Source of the DNA: Candidatus Obscuribacterales bacterium
GTDB lineage: Bacteria; Cyanobacteriota; Vampirovibrionia; Obscuribacterales; Obscuribacteraceae
DNA length: 41,795 nucleotides
Reading direction: 5' to 3'
NCBI GenBank assembly: GCA_021732025.1
Contig: JAKFVU010000022.1
Location: forward strand, 1-41,795
In this document: positions 8,085 to 16,444 of the stretch, one piece after another
Layout: every line of letters starts with the position of its first letter
How positions within the stretch are numbered: the stretch's first letter is position 1
Notes under the pieces: model-generated
What the model was told of the DNA's origin: nothing
What the model saw: only the letters and a program-made list of their open reading frames with translations
The model's database searches: none
Translations under genes and position numbers: made by a program

Positions 8085-11000
8085 ATGAATTTTAATCTCT
8101 CCACCTGGTCGATTAAAAATCCGGTACCGGTAGTGGTGCTCTTTTTAGTTTTGACCTTGATGGGCATAACTTCTTTTATCAAACTCGGCATTGACGAGAG
8201 CCCTAATATCGATGTGCCCGTGGTGACGGTTGCTGTAAGTCAACTGGGGGCGGCACCGGCTGAGCTTGAAACTCAGGTAACAAGAAAAATCGAAGATGCT
8301 ATCGCTGGCATTGGCAATATCAAACATATTGCCTCTAGTGTTACCGATGGTGCCTCGTCTACGTCTATCGAGTTCAATCTCGGCACTAACACCGATAGAG
8401 CTGTCAATGATGTGCGTGACGCTATTTCTAAGATTCGCCAAGATATGCCCCAGGGTATCGAAGAACCGATTATTCAAAGGCTTGATTTTGTGGGCGGCCC
8501 CTTTGTCACCTACACCATTGATTCTAAAGTCTTGCCGCCAGCCGAATTGTCTTGGGTGGTAGACAATGATGTCGCTCGCGCTTTACTCTCTGTTCCTGGG
8601 GTTGGTCAGGTGCAGCGAGCCGGGGGGGTGGACCGCGAAATTCGCGTCAATCTCGATCCTACCCGCCTAGAGGCGCACGGCATCACAGCCGATATGGTCA
8701 GTACCCAGATTCGCCAGCTCAACATAAACTTACCCGGTGGCCGTGGTCAGGTGGGTGAAGGTGAACAGTCGATTCGGCTATTGGGCAGTGCTCTCACTGT
8801 GCCCCAGTTGGCTAAGACCGACATTGTCTTGCCTAGCGGAAAGCGAGCGCGCTTAGACACACTTGGTAAAGTCGAAGATAGTACCTCTGAAGTGCGGCAG
8901 ATTGCTCTTTTGAATAATCAACCGGTGGTGGCATTTTCGGTTGTGCGCAGCACGGGCTCAAATTTGGTTGATGTTGAAAAAGGTGTTGATGCCAAAATTA
9001 AAGAGCTGGCTGAAAATCTACCAGGCTCGCTGAAGATATCTAAACTGCGCAGCAACGGCCGTTATATCAAAGAGTCTTATGATGCCTCCCTCGAATCTCT
9101 CGTGCTGGGGGCCTTACTCGCCGTATTTGTAGTTTGGGTATTCTTGAAAGATTGGCGGGCCACGGCCATTACTGCCATTGCTATTCCTCTTTCTGTTATT
9201 CCTACATTTGCCGTCATGCAATGGGCTGGTTTTACTCTAAATAGCATGTCGCTGCTTGGGTTGGCGCTTGTAATTGGTATCTTAGTAGATGACGCTATTG
9301 TTGAAATTGAAAATATTGTTCGCCACATCCGCATGGGAAAACCGGCCTACCAGGCCTCCATTGAAGCCGCCGAAGAAATTGGCTTGGCAGTTATTGCCAC
9401 AACTTTAACCATTGTTGTAGTTTTTGTACCGGTAGCAAGTATGGGCGGGATACCAGGGCAGTTCTTCAAGCAGTTTGGTTTGACAGTGACTGTTGCTGTT
9501 CTATTTTCGCTACTGGTTGCCCGTATGATTACGCCCATGATTGCAGCTTATGGTATGCGCAGCGTTGGTGGCCAGGAAGAAGAACATGCCGTCAATCAGA
9601 AGTTTATGAAGGTCTATGGGCCGATTCTGGCTATGGCGATGAAGCATCGACTACTGTCTGTGATCGCTGCCTTTGTCTTGTTCGCAGCCTCAATTGCTCT
9701 ATTCAAGTCGATGCCAACTTCGCTCATGGCCAACGTCGATAGGGGTGAGGTTCTACTCAACGTCGAAATGCCACCTGGCTCTGACCTTGAAGACACAAAA
9801 GCGGTCTCTGAAAAATGTACCGACATTATTGCTAAGCACAAAGAGGCCATCAATGTCATGGCTTTCATCGGTACGCCAACATCGGCGAAGCGCACTTCTG
9901 GTGGCAACCAGGGTGACGTTACTAAAGCAACTATCTATATTTCGCTTAAGCCACGTACTGAACGATCAATTAGCCAACAGCAGTTTGAAGAAACCGTGAG
10001 AGCTGAACTTGATAGTGTGGCTGGTGCTCGGCTGAGTTTTTCGCGCTCTGGCGGGATGGGCGGCAAGCCCATGCGCTTGGTACTGACCTCATCTGATGCG
10101 GTGCAGCTAGAGCGGGTCGCCGAAGAGCTCAAAGACCAGATGCGTTCTGTAAAAGGGCTATACGATGTCAGCTCTTCGGCTGGTATTTTGCGGCCAGAAA
10201 TTTTAGTCACTCCCGATTTTGATAAAGCCGCACGGCAAGGTGTTTCAGTGCAGTCTATTGCCCGCACGGCTCTGATTGGCACCCTCGGCGACAGTGAAGC
10301 TAATTTGGCAAAGTTCAATTTAGATGATCGCCAAGTAAATATTCGAGTTGAATTAGACCCGCAGTATCGCAATGATCTGCGCATTATTGAGGACATGAAA
10401 GTGTCAGCTAACGGTGGTCGCCTTGTGCCACTTAGTAGTGTAGCTTCTGTAAAATTTGGCAGCGGACCTTTTCAGATTGATCGCTTTGATCGCCAACGAC
10501 AAGTGACTCTAGAGTCTGGCTTGAATAGCAGTACCACACTTGGCGAAGCCATCAAGAGTGTTCATGCCTTGCCGGCATTCAAGACCATGCCCAAGTCAAT
10601 TAGCGAACTACCGCTAGGTGACGCTGAAATTCAACGCGATATTTTTGGTGGTTTTGCCACCGCTATTGGTTCGGCTGTTCTTCTAATTTATGCCGTTCTC
10701 GTTGTTCTTTTCGGCGGATTTCTACATCCTCTGACGATTATGGTTTCTCTGCCGCTCTCTCTCTGTGGCGCCCTACTAGGGCTGGTTTTCTTCAATCAAT
10801 CAATTGGCCTTTATGCCTTAATTGGTATCACAATGCTGATGGGTTTAGTGACCAAGAATGCTATTTTGCTCGTCGAATACGGTTTGATGTCTATGAAGCA
10901 TGGCATTGAGCAGCGCCAGGCGATTATGTTAGCGGGCGAGACACGTATGCAACCTATTTTGATGACTACAATAGCTATGATTGCTGGTATGATGCCGATT

Positions 11001-11240
11001 GCTCTTGGTATCGGTGCTGGTTCTGAGGCCCGTGCCCCCATGGCGATATCGGTCATTGGTGGTCTAGTGACATCAACTGTGTTTACTTTGATTGTTATTC
11101 CCGTGGTCTTCACTTACGTCGATGATTTTCAAAAATGGCTCAAACGTATGGTGGCTCGTTTTGGAGCGTCGTCGGGCGAAAATGGTGACAGTTTGCGAGC
11201 GCAAATAGAGAGTCAGTTTGTGGCATCTAAGAATGAATAG
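8085..11240 (+). CDS. RND-family multidrug/solute efflux pump
   Basis: A 1051-aa inner-membrane transporter with the usual RND layout: TM1 at about 12-32, a large periplasmic loop, a TM2-6 bundle at about 335-480, a second loop, and TM8-12 near the end. Adjacent aspartates D402-D403 in the ILVDDAIVEIENI segment of TM4 match the proton-relay pair of AcrB-type (HAE-1) pumps. Length equals that of AcrB/MexB. It follows its adaptor by 6 bases and overlaps the next gene, so the adaptor, pump and small exported protein form an operon. The substrate (drug, lipid, metabolite) cannot be read from sequence; the TM4 DD motif argues against the heavy-metal class. Confidence 0.93.
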   Translation: MNFNLSTWSIKNPVPVVVLFLVLTLMGITSFIKLGIDESPNIDVPVVTVAVSQLGAAPAELETQVTRKIEDAIAGIGNIKHIASSVTDGASSTSIEFNLGTNTDRAVNDVRDAISKIRQDMPQGIEEPIIQRLDFVGGPFVTYTIDSKVLPPAELSWVVDNDVARALLSVPGVGQVQRAGGVDREIRVNLDPTRLEAHGITADMVSTQIRQLNINLPGGRGQVGEGEQSIRLLGSALTVPQLAKTDIVLPSGKRARLDTLGKVEDSTSEVRQIALLNNQPVVAFSVVRSTGSNLVDVEKGVDAKIKELAENLPGSLKISKLRSNGRYIKESYDASLESLVLGALLAVFVVWVFLKDWRATAITAIAIPLSVIPTFAVMQWAGFTLNSMSLLGLALVIGILVDDAIVEIENIVRHIRMGKPAYQASIEAAEEIGLAVIATTLTIVVVFVPVASMGGIPGQFFKQFGLTVTVAVLFSLLVARMITPMIAAYGMRSVGGQEEEHAVNQKFMKVYGPILAMAMKHRLLSVIAAFVLFAASIALFKSMPTSLMANVDRGEVLLNVEMPPGSDLEDTKAVSEKCTDIIAKHKEAINVMAFIGTPTSAKRTSGGNQGDVTKATIYISLKPRTERSISQQQFEETVRAELDSVAGARLSFSRSGGMGGKPMRLVLTSSDAVQLERVAEELKDQMRSVKGLYDVSSSAGILRPEILVTPDFDKAARQGVSVQSIARTALIGTLGDSEANLAKFNLDDRQVNIRVELDPQYRNDLRIIEDMKVSANGGRLVPLSSVASVKFGSGPFQIDRFDRQRQVTLESGLNSSTTLGEAIKSVHALPAFKTMPKSISELPLGDAEIQRDIFGGFATAIGSAVLLIYAVLVVLFGGFLHPLTIMVSLPLSLCGALLGLVFFNQSIGLYALIGITMLMGLVTKNAILLVEYGLMSMKHGIEQRQAIMLAGETRMQPILMTTIAMIAGMMPIALGIGAGSEARAPMAISVIGGLVTSTVFTLIVIPVVFTYVDDFQKWLKRMVARFGASSGENGDSLRAQIESQFVASKNE

Positions 11241-12000
11241 AGTGAGTAAGTTAGCCGCAGCGATTTTGTTGACGCTCACAGTTGTGCTAGCTCCTGGAGC
11301 TGCTCTGGCTGCTGATTCTGCTTCAGCGTCTAATATGTTTTTGCCCCCGGTCAATAATCCTAACGGTAATCGCAGTGGCTGGATTGTGCGGCAGCGAGGC
11401 TACCAGTGGGGCGGCTGTGTCTGGTATATCACCGACCAGCAAATTAAGATGAGCGGCTCTTTTCTCTGCATGATCATCAATCGTAAGACTAATCGAATTA
11501 CACTATATTCTCTCAAGAGTGGCCGCTACCACTCGTATACTTTGCGCGACTGTGCAAAACGCATTGGCATCTATCGAGCCAAACAGCAGTACATATTTGG
11601 TCCGGAGAAGACTGTGGGGAAAACTGAGTATTTGGGCCAGCCCGCCGTGAAAATGTTGCGCATAGGTCAGCGCATTACTGAGGCGAGAACGCGCAAGGAT
11701 GTTGAGTTTCGCGACGACATGATTGTTAGTACAAAGATTCAATTTGAACCTGAAATCAATTCAGTACTTGAGTCAGTTCTTTATTCGGTCTACCGCTATG
11801 GCTTGCCCTTCAAAGTGGTGCGCTCTGGTTATATTAAAGGTCGGGAGGGAAGATCGACTCAGAGTGTCACTTTGACCGAAGTTCACTTTGCTAAAGCTCG
11901 GCCGATTCCAGACACTGAATTTGCTTTGCCCAAAGGTCTTAAACCAGCACAATCTGAAATGGATTTGCTCTCTAGTGATATGGAAGCTAGCCGCTTTTAG
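11233..12000 (+). CDS. Exported protein of unknown function, co-operonic with RND pump
   Basis: A 255-aa protein starting MNRVSKLAAAILL, with a textbook signal peptide ending ALA-A near residue 27. I chose the ATG at 11233, which overlaps the pump stop by 8 bases; an ATG at 11218 would add five residues before the signal. The mature part looks beta-rich, with alternating charged and hydrophobic strands and no catalytic motif I know. Size and pattern loosely recall LolA/LppX-like or DUF4412-type periplasmic proteins, but that is a guess. Overlap with the pump suggests an accessory role in efflux. It is convergent with the kinase gene 14 bases away. Confidence 0.7.
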   Translation: MNRVSKLAAAILLTLTVVLAPGAALAADSASASNMFLPPVNNPNGNRSGWIVRQRGYQWGGCVWYITDQQIKMSGSFLCMIINRKTNRITLYSLKSGRYHSYTLRDCAKRIGIYRAKQQYIFGPEKTVGKTEYLGQPAVKMLRIGQRITEARTRKDVEFRDDMIVSTKIQFEPEINSVLESVLYSVYRYGLPFKVVRSGYIKGREGRSTQSVTLTEVHFAKARPIPDTEFALPKGLKPAQSEMDLLSSDMEASRF

Positions 12001-12014
12001 CTGCTGTTTAGCTA

Positions 12015-14195
12015 CTATTTGTGTTCTTGGAAGTACTTGCTAATACCAGCTTGCAACGATGAGCCGATGGAGGCAAGCAAGCGGTCTGACTGTTTTTGCA
12101 AGATAGCTGTTTGTTGATACATTGTCACCACAGACTGATGGAATAATTTGTCTGCGGGTCGTTTTTTTAATTCTGTAATGGCATTTTCAAAGTCAGTATT
12201 AGCTTTGCTGTAGTCGTGCATGGCGAACTCTGCCAGTGACTTTTTGTAGCTTACTAAACCCAAATTATAAAGCCGCTGACGCTCGTCTTTATTGCCTTTC
12301 CAGGCTTCGGCCCCTTGGTCATAATATTTTACTGCGGCCTCATTCATTTTGAGCTGCATGAAGACATCACCGAAGCGACAGAAGCTAAGTGCTCTTAGTT
12401 CTTCAACTGATTGGTCGCGACTGCGGTTGCGGCTAATAGAGATTTCGCGCCATAGTTCTACTGCTTCGTAGAGAGAACGCCTCGCTGCATCATAGTTGCC
12501 GGTGCGGTAGTAGCAATCTCCAACGGCGCTCAAAAGTGCGGCTCGCATGCGTTTGCCTGTGTCGGTATCGAGTTGATTTTTAAAAGCAGCCAGGGTTGGG
12601 GCCGCTTGGCCGATGGCACTGGAATAATCGCCGCCATAGTAATAACTGCGAAAGAGAGAGAGGGTTACTTCTTGAGTGGTGATAGCATCTGTGCCGTTTT
12701 CATAGGCGCTTATTTCTTGGCCATACTGATAAATTTCGGCGGCGTCGCGGAAGCGACAGGCACGGTAAGCTGAGTCGCCCTCTTTGAGAATTTGTTGTAA
12801 ATCAGAATTGGGATCGTCTAACTCATCGCGCGGTGATATAGCCGTTCCATGTTGCTTGTGCCGAATTTTTCTCACCCGAGCCCTAGCTTTATCTAGCAGG
12901 TTGTCGGTGCCCACAGAGCCTGTGTCGAAGACTGTTGGTCTCTCTTTCTTATCAGCAAATTGAATATACCAATCAAGGGGTTGATTTTCTTTACTTTGCT
13001 CTTGGCCGTAGGCGTATAAGAAAATAAGGCTGGATGTACATAGTAATACTAAGCTTAGGGCTACGAGACTGAGTGTCAGTGAGATACGATCGCGCATGGT
13101 TAGACGTTTGCGCTTGAGTCGATAGAGATTCCAACCAGAGCTTAAGTAACTGAGGGCGCCACCTTGGCTGGTGGCGAAATCTTCTAGCTCATTTTTGAGA
13201 AGACGCATACTCGCTTGGCGATCACTGGGCTCTTTCGCTAGTGCTTTGAATATAATGGCCTCAAGAGCTTGTGGCACCTTATTCTCTGGGCATACTAATT
13301 TCATGCTGACTGGCATTTCGTTCATGTGCCGATAAAGAATCTCAAGCGTGTTTGAGCCATTGATCGGTGGTTTTCCTGTCAGTGTCTCGTACATCAAGCA
13401 GCCCATCGAATATATGTCTGAGCGACCGTCTAGCTTTTCTCCTTTGCACTGCTCTGGGCTCATGTAGAGTGGGCTGCCGAAGACATCGCCTGTTTGAGTC
13501 AAAGCCGCTGCGTCGGTACCTTCGTGGGGCATGAGCTTGGCTATGCCAAAGTCAACTATTTTGGCTTGTTCGTTATTTGCATCTGAATCATCGTTGTCTT
13601 GTTGCTCACTTTTGAGAATGATGATGTTGCTTGGTTTGAGGTCGCGGTGAATTACACCTTTGTTGTGAGCATAGGCTAGGGCGTCGCAAATTTGTATGAA
13701 TAGTGCGATTGCTCGACTCAACTCAAGAGGGCCGGAGGCCTTGATTAAGTCTCCTAGCGAAACGCCGTCGAGAAAATCCATGACAATGAATGGTCTATTG
13801 TCTTCGCTGATGCCAAAGTCAAAAATTCTCACCACATTGGCGTGATCAATTTGGCTGACTGCCTGTGCTTCTTGACGAAAGCGCTCGCGCGACTGTTCAC
13901 GACCAATCATGTGTGGATGCAGCATTTTCAATGCTACTTCTTTGTTCATCAGCATATGGCGGGCTTTGTAGACAACACTCATGCCGCCTTCGCCAATTTT
14001 CGACAAAATTTGAAAATGACCAGCCACTACTTTGCCAATCAGATTTACATCGAGCGCGTTAAAGGGCATTTCGCCAGCGCTATTACTTTCAGATTGCTTA
14101 TTTTTCTGCGCCATCAGGCCGCCCTCAGGTGGGGCGAAGCTAAAAGTTTTAAGATCTGGCTTTTTGACGTTATCGTCTTTGTCCGTGGGAGGCAC
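12015..14195 (-). CDS. Membrane-anchored Ser/Thr protein kinase with C-terminal TPR-like repeats
   Basis: A 726-aa PknB-type kinase. Visible motifs are the Gly-rich loop IGEGGMS (67-73), catalytic Lys K90, HRDLKPSN (D185), DFG (D215) and GSPLYMSPEQC in the activation and P+1 region. A single TM helix at about 371-396 follows the kinase domain, and the outer part (about 480-720) looks like helical TPR repeats with paired Tyr and Ala positions (GDCYYRTGNYDAARRSLYEA). The kinase would be cytoplasmic with the TPR-like part outside, plausibly a sensor or scaffold. Start is GTG at 14195, supported by AGGA (14201-14204 on this strand). It is divergent from pyrD. Its P+1 segment closely matches the kinase at the right end of the window. 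Confidence 0.92.
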   Translation of the reverse strand: MPPTDKDDNVKKPDLKTFSFAPPEGGLMAQKNKQSESNSAGEMPFNALDVNLIGKVVAGHFQILSKIGEGGMSVVYKARHMLMNKEVALKMLHPHMIGREQSRERFRQEAQAVSQIDHANVVRIFDFGISEDNRPFIVMDFLDGVSLGDLIKASGPLELSRAIALFIQICDALAYAHNKGVIHRDLKPSNIIILKSEQQDNDDSDANNEQAKIVDFGIAKLMPHEGTDAAALTQTGDVFGSPLYMSPEQCKGEKLDGRSDIYSMGCLMYETLTGKPPINGSNTLEILYRHMNEMPVSMKLVCPENKVPQALEAIIFKALAKEPSDRQASMRLLKNELEDFATSQGGALSYLSSGWNLYRLKRKRLTMRDRISLTLSLVALSLVLLCTSSLIFLYAYGQEQSKENQPLDWYIQFADKKERPTVFDTGSVGTDNLLDKARARVRKIRHKQHGTAISPRDELDDPNSDLQQILKEGDSAYRACRFRDAAEIYQYGQEISAYENGTDAITTQEVTLSLFRSYYYGGDYSSAIGQAAPTLAAFKNQLDTDTGKRMRAALLSAVGDCYYRTGNYDAARRSLYEAVELWREISISRNRSRDQSVEELRALSFCRFGDVFMQLKMNEAAVKYYDQGAEAWKGNKDERQRLYNLGLVSYKKSLAEFAMHDYSKANTDFENAITELKKRPADKLFHQSVVTMYQQTAILQKQSDRLLASIGSSLQAGISKYFQEHK

Positions 14196-14286
14196 TTCGA
14201 TCCTGTCGCTTTGTCTTTCTGATTTTAGTGAACGATCGTGGCATACTTGTGTAAGTCTTGATCAATTAATCTTACATGGCTATTTT

Positions 14287-15417
14287 ATGCTGGCAACCTG
14301 GCTCTATCGCAATGTTCTCCGCCCTGGACTATTTCTTTTAGACCCAGAGGATGCCCATGACATGGTGGGCAATCTATTACCGGCTTCTGCGCCTCTTTTT
14401 AGCATTGGCAAAGATGCCATTTTCAGTGACAAAGTGCTCTCTGCTTTGCCAAGACTCTGTGTGAACTTAGCTAATACTACGCTGACTAGTCCGGTCGGGT
14501 TGGCCGCCGGTTTAGATAAAAATGCCAAATTCGTGGCGCTCTGGCCGCAATTTGGTTTTGGCTTTACCGAGATTGGTTCGGTTACTGCCGAGCCCAGTTT
14601 AGGAAATGAACGCCCTCGACTCTTTCGCCTGCCAGAAGACCAAGCAATTATCAATCGCATGGGCTTGAACGGTGACGGAGCCAAGGCTGTTGCTCAGCGC
14701 TTGGCCGCAATCGGTCAAAGTCAAAGCTTGGGGACGGTCGCACTCAATATTGCCAAGAGTAATTTGCCAGGCTTACACGGCCAGCTAGCCGTGCATGATT
14801 TGCTCTCGACCTTTCAGCGCTTTCAAGGAAGCGACCTAGCTTACGTCACTATCAATACCAGTTGTCCTAATACTCATGATGGTGCGCTGGCTGAAATTTC
14901 TGAATTTAGAGAGATTCTCAAAGCCATAGATGCGGCGAACCATAGAAACTTTCCACTGTTTCTAAAACTGTCACCCGATAGCAGCGATGAATTTATCGCG
15001 ATGATTTTTGCGTCGATAAAAGCACTAGACATCGAGATAGCTGGTTTTGTTTGCGGCAATACTTCGGTCAGTCGAGAGAATTTGCGAACACCAGCACAGC
15101 GTTTAAATAGTATTGGCCGCGGCGGTCTCAGTGGCTTACCGCTTAAAGAGCGCATGTTGGCCCAGGTAATTAAGCTCAATAAACTAAAAGAACCACAACA
15201 ACAGATCATTGCCTGTGGTGGCATAGCTTCTGCTGCCGATGTCGTTGCCGCTATGGCAGCGGGTGCATCGGCCGTGCAACTTTACACGGCTCTTGTCTAT
15301 CATGGACCCTTTGTTGTTATGGAGATTTTAGCAGACTTGGCCCTGGCTCTGGCTCAAGCCAATGCTACAGTAACCGATTTAGTTGCCAACGAAAAACTTG
15401 CAGCTAAGATTCTTTGA
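14287..15417 (+). CDS. pyrD: Dihydroorotate dehydrogenase, quinone-dependent (class 2)
   Basis: A 376-aa FMN enzyme of de novo pyrimidine synthesis that oxidises dihydroorotate to orotate using membrane quinones. Visible features are an N-terminal amphipathic region with LRPGLFLLDPEDAH (membrane and quinone binding), GLAAGLDKN (72-79), NRMGLN (123-128) and INTSCPNT with the class 2 catalytic serine S192. The frame is open back to 14032, but that part lies antisense to the kinase and is not PyrD-like, so I start at the ATG at 14287, which gives the normal family length. No strong Shine-Dalgarno is visible. It overlaps the convergent AI-2E permease gene by 14 bases. The window therefore carries both pyrimidine synthesis and breakdown enzymes. 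Confidence 0.92.
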   Translation: MLATWLYRNVLRPGLFLLDPEDAHDMVGNLLPASAPLFSIGKDAIFSDKVLSALPRLCVNLANTTLTSPVGLAAGLDKNAKFVALWPQFGFGFTEIGSVTAEPSLGNERPRLFRLPEDQAIINRMGLNGDGAKAVAQRLAAIGQSQSLGTVALNIAKSNLPGLHGQLAVHDLLSTFQRFQGSDLAYVTINTSCPNTHDGALAEISEFREILKAIDAANHRNFPLFLKLSPDSSDEFIAMIFASIKALDIEIAGFVCGNTSVSRENLRTPAQRLNSIGRGGLSGLPLKERMLAQVIKLNKLKEPQQQIIACGGIASAADVVAAMAAGASAVQLYTALVYHGPFVVMEILADLALALAQANATVTDLVANEKLAAKIL

Positions 15418-16444
15418 TATCTGACTGCGGAACTTCAAGTTTCTTTTGATAAAACTCTTCTGCTAGAAATAACGAAACTGTGGCTACCGGAACAGCGATT
15501 AAGGCACCACTGATGCCCAGTAGGCTGCCACCGATGATTACTGCGAACATGACAATAAGAGGGTGAAGATCGACTTGTTTGCCCAGTAGAGTTGGCACAA
15601 TATAGTTGCTCTCTACAGTCTGTTCGATCACTACCAAAACAATAGTGGCAAAGCCCATCCACGGTGCCTGCACAAAGCTAATGATGATGGCAAATACCGA
15701 AGTAATCATTGAGCCTACAAAAGGAACTAGATTGAGCAGGCCCGCTAGAACCCCTAGTATCAGCGCCTTTTCGTTACCTATCAGAGCGAGGCCAATGCCG
15801 ATAAAGCTGCCAACGGCCAAACTAACTAAGAGTTGCCCGCGCACATATCCACCCAGGCGGGTTTCAATCGGCTTGATCAACCCAGCCCAACGCTGTCGCT
15901 GCTCAATTGGTAGCCAACTCAAAAGCGAATTATTAATATCTTTGGCCGCAACCACAAAATAGCCAGCCAAAAAGAGAATGAAAATGCCATTGATGAGCAC
16001 ACCGAATACGGAGCCAGTTACTTTTAGCAGTTTGGCTAAAGTAGACATACTCAGTTGCTTCACGTCCTCTGCCGCAATTTGAGCGTGGGTGAGGTCTGGT
16101 CCGCCCATGGCTGTTAGGCTGTGGGCTTTTTCTATCAGCCAATCACTATATTTGGGAACGTTGTCATAGAGGCTAGTGGCCTGCTCTCTGAGCACTGGCA
16201 GTAGTCCTGAGCCGACACCAACATAGAGTGCACCTACTAGAACGTAGACAACAACAACCGTTAATATACGCGGTATCTTGCGCTTGCTCGCTTCCAGTCG
16301 TTCGGCCAGTGGTGCCAGGGCCGCTGCTAAAGTGAGAGAAGCGATGACGCAGATGATTAGCGCTTCTAGCTGAATGGCCACATAAACTGCTGCTACAGCT
16401 AAGAATAGGTACATTGTGAGACGGGCGCTGCGGTCTTTAATCAT
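15404..16444 (-). CDS. AI-2E family (TqsA/PerM-like) membrane permease
   Basis: A 346-aa polytopic protein of the AI-2E transporter family (PF01594-like), with paired TM helices at the N-terminus (about 9-45), a TM near 62-84, and a C-terminal bundle including the hallmark region from GLLNLVPFVGSMI to GGSLLGISGALIAVPVA. Members export small signals or ions (AI-2 for TqsA, Na+/H+ in some); the substrate cannot be told. Its ATG overlaps the stop of the upstream glycosyltransferase-like gene in an ATGA arrangement, indicating translational coupling and a three-gene operon with the two GT-C-like proteins. That context hints at envelope export rather than quorum sensing. Confidence 0.87.
   Translation of the reverse strand: MIKDRSARLTMYLFLAVAAVYVAIQLEALIICVIASLTLAAALAPLAERLEASKRKIPRILTVVVVYVLVGALYVGVGSGLLPVLREQATSLYDNVPKYSDWLIEKAHSLTAMGGPDLTHAQIAAEDVKQLSMSTLAKLLKVTGSVFGVLINGIFILFLAGYFVVAAKDINNSLLSWLPIEQRQRWAGLIKPIETRLGGYVRGQLLVSLAVGSFIGIGLALIGNEKALILGVLAGLLNLVPFVGSMITSVFAIIISFVQAPWMGFATIVLVVIEQTVESNYIVPTLLGKQVDLHPLIVMFAVIIGGSLLGISGALIAVPVATVSLFLAEEFYQKKLEVPQSDIKES

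Noticed and set aside
9935..10396. 153-codon minus-strand frame inside the RND pump.
   Set aside because: Ser/Arg-rich shadow of a clearly coding strand.
11218..11232. Upstream ATG for the exported protein after the RND pump.
   Set aside because: It adds five residues before a well-formed signal peptide; ATG at 11233 gives a cleaner N-region, though this is not certain.
14032..14286. N-terminal extension of the pyrD frame by 85 codons.
   Set aside because: It is antisense to the kinase start, not PyrD-like, and PyrD has normal length from the ATG at 14287.
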